8,404 nucleotides of DNA from PGYU01 sp964637845 (GTDB lineage Bacteria; Bacteroidota; Ignavibacteria; Kapaibacteriales; UBA2268), in NCBI GenBank assembly GCA_964637845.1, contig CAZWXI010000107.1, forward strand, positions 1 through 8,404, read 5' to 3'. Positions 4,965-8,404 of this stretch are shown here, piece by piece. Positions within the stretch are counted from its first letter, which is position 1. The number at the start of each line of letters is the position of its first letter. The translations under genes were made by a program, and so were the position numbers. The notes under the pieces were generated by a model. That model worked only from the letters and a program-made list of their open reading frames with translations, was not told where the DNA came from and made no database searches.

Positions 4965-7058
4965 ATGAGTGAAACTCCACAAAAGGACGTAAGGCAAAAG
5001 AAATTCTGGAAGTTCTGGCTCGTGCTTGTGATATTCAACATCGCGCTGGGCGTGATATTATGGCGATTGTTAGATATTCAGGTAATATCGAATGACGAAT
5101 ACAGAGCTAAGGCAAAACGTCAGCATGAATCAAAAGTCGTACTTACTCCGCAGAGAGGTTTGATTTACGACCGACACGGCAGAGTGATTGCCTCGAATTT
5201 CGAGAGTATTTCAATTGCGGCTGACCCCCGCCATTTGCAGGATATTGATGCCTTGGCTCTCGCATTGGAGAGTGACTTCGGACTGAATGCATCGGCGACG
5301 AAAGCTAAAATTAAATCCACAAAAAAATCCTTTGTGTGGCTTATTCGTCGTGCTGACCCGGTCAAAGCGGAGAGGGTGAAAAATCTGAACGACAAGGGAC
5401 TGGTTATTCTTCGTGAGCCGAAGCGGATTTACCATTACGATAATGTCGCTTCGCAGTTGATTGGATTCACGGATGTGGATAATAATGGATTAAGTGGATT
5501 GGAATTGAAGTGGGACAGCTTGCTCAAAGGGCGAAACGGTTATATGATTGTCAATCGCGACGGTGCGGGCAGACTTCGCCCTGCGGCTGATTTACCCGTT
5601 ATTCCTGCAATTGACGGCTATTCGATGCGATTGACGATTGACATTGATTTGCAGAGAATTGTCGAGTACGAGCTTGCTACAGGTGTGCTAAATGTAGGAG
5701 CGGAGAGCGGTACGGTGGTTGCTGTTCGCCCGCAAACGGGTGAGATTTTGGCAATTGCATCGTATCCGAGCTATGACCCTCATGCCCCGGGGGGACGTTC
5801 TACTGCGTATTTGCGCATGAGAGCCATAACGGATACCTATGAGCCGGGTTCTACTTTCAAGCTGATAACCGCCGCCGCGGCGCTTGAGGAAAATATTGTG
5901 AAGGAAACCGATACACTCAACGGACATATGGGGGTTCTTGCAATGAGGGGCTATACTATACGCGATGTAAAGCCCTTGGGAAGAATAGCCTTCAGGCAGG
6001 CAATGGAATATTCATCGAATATTATTATGTCATCGGTTGCTAATATGATGAGCGATAATATTTTTTATAAGTATTTGCGTGATTTCGGCTTTGGAATTAA
6101 GACAGATGTGGATTTCCCGGGTGAAGTAACGGGTAAGTTGCCTCGCCCGAAGGACTACAGGTCGTCCACGAAGCGATATTTGGGTTTTGGTTACGGATTA
6201 GCTGTTACTCCTTTGCAAATGGCAAACGCTTATGGTGCGGTTGCAAACGGCGGTACCCTAATGAAACCTTATCTTGTCAGTTCGATATTCGATTCGCAGG
6301 GCAAAGAGATTTACAGGCTCTCGCCTCAAGCGGTTAGAAGGGTAATTTCGGAAGAAACAGCCTCAAGATTGACCGATATACTGCTTGGCGTTGTTACAAA
6401 CGGTACGGGTAAAGCGGCAATGGTAACGGGTTTGGAGGTTTGCGGTAAAACGGGGACTTCCCAGCAAATCGTTGACGGAAGATATTCGAAGGAAAATTAT
6501 ACTGCGACTTTTGCGGGATATTTCCCTGCAAAAAACCCTCAAGTTGCTCTGATTGTGATGCTTGATAAGCCGCGTTCGAGTATTTACGGGGGTGCAACTG
6601 CCGCACCGATTTTCCGTGGAATTGCTTCGAAATGGACTGCCGTCAATCCTGAAACTGCTATTGCAAATAAGTTTATAGTGGAAAGTACATCGGATTCGGT
6701 GCTTGTACCAAATCTTCTCGGTATGCGCTCGGAACATGCCGAGAAGATTCTAAAGTCGCGCGGGTTTGCCATTGCGTACTCGGGGAATAGCGTAGGAATA
6801 GTGCTTGACCAATTTCCGAAAGCCCGCACAAAGGTAAATAACGGCAAAATTATTGATTTAACGATAGTAGCCTTGGATACGATTCACCGCCGCGATACAA
6901 AGGTCGTGCTTCGAGGAATGCCACTTAGGCATGCCTTGAGCATTTTGAATGCAAGCGGCATAAAAGCGACTATTACGGGTAACGGTAATATTGTAACTGC
7001 CCAACAATGGTTAACTGACGCCGAGGGCAATCACTACTGTGTCTTGCATTCGCGTTAG
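4965..7058 (+). CDS. ftsI: Septal peptidoglycan transpeptidase FtsI (class B PBP) with PASTA domains
   Basis: This penicillin-binding protein cross-links peptidoglycan stem peptides (D,D-transpeptidation) at the division septum together with FtsW. The 697-residue product has a cytoplasmic start (1-13), one membrane anchor (about 14-34), and the non-catalytic dimerisation module with its RGLIYDRHGRVIA motif (from R64). The transpeptidase domain spans about 230-555. All three active-site motifs are intact: S296-T-F-K299 with the nucleophile serine, S350-S-N352, and K495-T-G-T498, at normal spacing. After it comes one clear PASTA domain (about 579-637, starting VLVPNLLGM) and a second, weaker one (about 645-697). 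PASTA tails occur in Bacteroidota FtsI. The start is set by the 3-base gap after ftsL and the fit to the family N-terminus; GAGGTG lies 12 bases upstream, rather far. A paralogous elongation PBP (PBP2) is unlikely given the PASTA tail and ftsL partner. Confidence 0.94.
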   Translation: MSETPQKDVRQKKFWKFWLVLVIFNIALGVILWRLLDIQVISNDEYRAKAKRQHESKVVLTPQRGLIYDRHGRVIASNFESISIAADPRHLQDIDALALALESDFGLNASATKAKIKSTKKSFVWLIRRADPVKAERVKNLNDKGLVILREPKRIYHYDNVASQLIGFTDVDNNGLSGLELKWDSLLKGRNGYMIVNRDGAGRLRPAADLPVIPAIDGYSMRLTIDIDLQRIVEYELATGVLNVGAESGTVVAVRPQTGEILAIASYPSYDPHAPGGRSTAYLRMRAITDTYEPGSTFKLITAAAALEENIVKETDTLNGHMGVLAMRGYTIRDVKPLGRIAFRQAMEYSSNIIMSSVANMMSDNIFYKYLRDFGFGIKTDVDFPGEVTGKLPRPKDYRSSTKRYLGFGYGLAVTPLQMANAYGAVANGGTLMKPYLVSSIFDSQGKEIYRLSPQAVRRVISEETASRLTDILLGVVTNGTGKAAMVTGLEVCGKTGTSQQIVDGRYSKENYTATFAGYFPAKNPQVALIVMLDKPRSSIYGGATAAPIFRGIASKWTAVNPETAIANKFIVESTSDSVLVPNLLGMRSEHAEKILKSRGFAIAYSGNSVGIVLDQFPKARTKVNNGKIIDLTIVALDTIHRRDTKVVLRGMPLRHALSILNASGIKATITGNGNIVTAQQWLTDAEGNHYCVLHSR

Positions 7059-8170
7059 ATTGAGTTGACCAAATCGCAGATCTTTTCTATATCCTCTGCG
7101 TCGAGATACGGGTGCATGGGCAAGCTGAAAATCCTTTCCGAAATATTTTCCGATACGGGGAAATCGCCGTGCTTATGGGCAAGTTCGGCAAATGCTCTTT
7201 GTAAATGCAGGGGTTTGGGATAGTAAATTACGCTCGGCACGGAGTTACCGGATAATTTTTGCATGATTGCACTGCGATGCTCGGTGCTGTCTGCCAATAC
7301 GGAATATTGTGCCCACGCAGACGTACAGTCATCAGGTATTCGGGGAGTTCGGACAGTTTTTAATTTTTCGGAGTATAGTTTGGCGACTTTATTGCGCAGA
7401 ATAATTTCTTCATCGAAGATTTTGAGTTTTTCGAGCAGGATGGCGGCCTGAATAGCGTCGAGTCGTCCGTTGATGCCGATTCTGTCGTTATTGTATTTAT
7501 TTTCGCCTTGCCCGTGTATGCGGATGGATTTGAGTAATTCGCAGAGTTTATCATCGTTTGTGAATATGGCGCCACCATCGCCATAGCAACCGAGCGGTTT
7601 AGCAGGGTAAAATGATGTTGCGGCACAATCGCCGAAGCTGCATGACTTCATGCCTTTATACAAAGCTCCGAAGCTTTGGGCGGCATCTTCGAGTACATTG
7701 AGTCCGTATTTCTTTGCCATCAGGTTGATTTCGCGGTAATCTGCAGGCAATCCGAATAAATCAACGGGTATTATGGCTTTGGGCCGAAGATGTCCGATGC
7801 TAAGAATGTCGGTGATTTTCTTTTCCAAATCCGCTGGATTTATGTTAAATGACTGGGGGAGAATATCCACGAATACGGGGGTCGCGCCTGTGAGAGAGAT
7901 TACTTCGGCTGTGGCGATGAACGTAAACGGCGTTGTAAAAACTGCATCGCCTCTGCCAATACCCCAAGCCATTAACGGCATAAGCAAAGCATCAGTACCA
8001 GATGCGGCTGTTATACAGTGTTTTACTCCGACATAATCGGCTAATTGCGATTCCAACTCTGCCACTTTGCCGCCCATGATATAAATACCCGATGCTAATA
8101 CTTCGCTCACGGCTTTGTCTATTTCGCTTTTTAGTCTGTTATACTGTGTATCGAGAGCAATGAATTTCAT
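7055..8170 (-). CDS. DegT/DnrJ/EryC1/StrS-family PLP sugar aminotransferase, WbpE-like
   Basis: The enzyme family uses pyridoxal phosphate and usually glutamate to put an amino group on a nucleotide-linked keto sugar. The 371-residue product aligns from memory along its whole length with WbpE/WlbC, which makes UDP-2-acetamido-3-amino-glucuronate for O-antigen. Visible features are ASGTDALL (about 56-63, cofactor phosphate loop), D162-A-A-Q165 for the pyridine ring, and the Schiff-base lysine K191 in SFYPAKPLGCYGDGGAIFTN. NGRLDAIQAAIL and SLPMHPYLD near the end are also present. The substrate cannot be fixed from sequence. No other sugar-nucleotide genes are visible nearby, so it may be a single gene of a scattered pathway or the end of a cluster beyond the window. 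The start ATG at 8170 has no SD. It converges on ftsI, with the stop codons overlapping by 4 bases (7055-7058). Confidence 0.92.
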   Translation of the reverse strand: MKFIALDTQYNRLKSEIDKAVSEVLASGIYIMGGKVAELESQLADYVGVKHCITAASGTDALLMPLMAWGIGRGDAVFTTPFTFIATAEVISLTGATPVFVDILPQSFNINPADLEKKITDILSIGHLRPKAIIPVDLFGLPADYREINLMAKKYGLNVLEDAAQSFGALYKGMKSCSFGDCAATSFYPAKPLGCYGDGGAIFTNDDKLCELLKSIRIHGQGENKYNNDRIGINGRLDAIQAAILLEKLKIFDEEIILRNKVAKLYSEKLKTVRTPRIPDDCTSAWAQYSVLADSTEHRSAIMQKLSGNSVPSVIYYPKPLHLQRAFAELAHKHGDFPVSENISERIFSLPMHPYLDAEDIEKICDLVNSI

Positions 8171-8335
8171 AAATTGTCCATATTGTCGGCATAAAAATAA
8201 TGATTTTATTGTATTGTACGAAGATATGGATTGAGTGTATTACAAAAAAGTGCCTTATTTTCAAAAATGTTATTTTGGCAAAAAATATATCTCGTACATT
8301 GCAATACATTATTCATCACTCTTTTGGAGATTATT
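8171..8335. other. AT-rich divergent intergenic region
   Basis: The interval separates the aminotransferase start from a possible plus-strand gene. It contains a long-spaced imperfect inverted repeat: GTATTGTACGA (8211-8221) against TCGTACA-TTGC-AATAC (8292-8307), with four extra bases in the right arm. I see no clear promoter pair in either direction, and the frames open across it do not read like protein. Confidence 0.4.
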
Positions 8336-8404
8336 ATGAAATATCTGGTTCCCCCCCTGCCGCAAAAGCTATACCTTGTCGTATTGCAGGATATTAGCTG
8401 TAAT
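8336..8404 (+). CDS. Possible unidentified gene start (runs off right edge)
   Basis: An ATG at 8336 follows GGAG at a six-base distance, and its frame stays open for 23 codons to the window end, starting MKYLVPPLPQKLYLVVLQD. The ribosome binding site is good for this genome, where many genes have none. Codons 6-8 contain a run of seven C (8351-8357). With one C fewer the frame also stays open (VPPCRKSYTLSYC); with one more it stops at TAG 8395-8397 or its equivalent. The sequence is too short to name, and a chance frame is possible. Confidence 0.33.
   Translation, partial: MKYLVPPLPQKLYLVVLQDISCN

Noticed and set aside
7075..7100. CGCAGA...TCTGCG inverted repeat just after ftsI, as its terminator
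   Set aside because: The stem is 6 bp around a 14-base loop with no T tract after it, and it lies inside the aminotransferase coding sequence.
8200..8397. 65-codon plus-strand frame before the right edge
   Set aside because: Its composition is like AT-rich intergenic DNA. It has no SD and conflicts with the better-supported ATG at 8336.

Overview
The window reads as chromosomal core DNA from a member of the Bacteroidota/Chlorobiota side of bacteria, perhaps a deep branch related to Ignavibacteria or Kapabacteria. The placement is an inference. It rests on promoter-like sites of the Bacteroidota form (TTG or TTTG, then a spacer, then TAnnTTTG) before two transcription units, on most ribosomal protein genes lacking a Shine-Dalgarno (SD) sequence, on tRNA genes without encoded CCA, and on a division transpeptidase with C-terminal PASTA domains. 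No phage, IS element, CRISPR array or resistance cassette is visible.

Left part (about 270-4535, minus strand): a translation and transcription supercluster. In transcription order it is rpmI, rplT, tRNA-Tyr(GTA), tRNA-Gly(TCC), tRNA-Thr(GGT), tRNA-Trp(CCA), secE, nusG, rplK, rplA, rplJ, rplL, and then a strong intrinsic terminator (271-323). A promoter-like site precedes rpmI and a second lies between rplT and the tRNAs. The rplA-rplJ gap can fold like an L10 autoregulatory leader. Three usual partners are absent: tuf between tRNA-Thr and tRNA-Trp, infC before rpmI, and rpoB after rplL. Beyond the terminator an unidentified minus-strand gene with a GTG start and a perfect SD runs off the left edge, behind a site resembling a sigma-28 promoter.

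Middle part (4668-7058, plus strand): an FtsL-like membrane coiled-coil protein, followed 3 bp later by FtsI, the class B septal peptidoglycan transpeptidase. This two-gene division unit lacks its common neighbours mraZ, rsmH, murE and mraY.

Right part (7055-8170, minus strand): a WbpE-type PLP sugar aminotransferase, converging on ftsI so that the two stop codons overlap by 4 bp. A divergent intergenic region follows, with a possible plus-strand gene start containing a C7 tract and running off the right edge.

Most of this is housekeeping. I found no convincing undescribed system. The points worth checking are the rearranged gene order, the regulatory sites between the genes, the unknown left-edge gene and unusual residues in L11.
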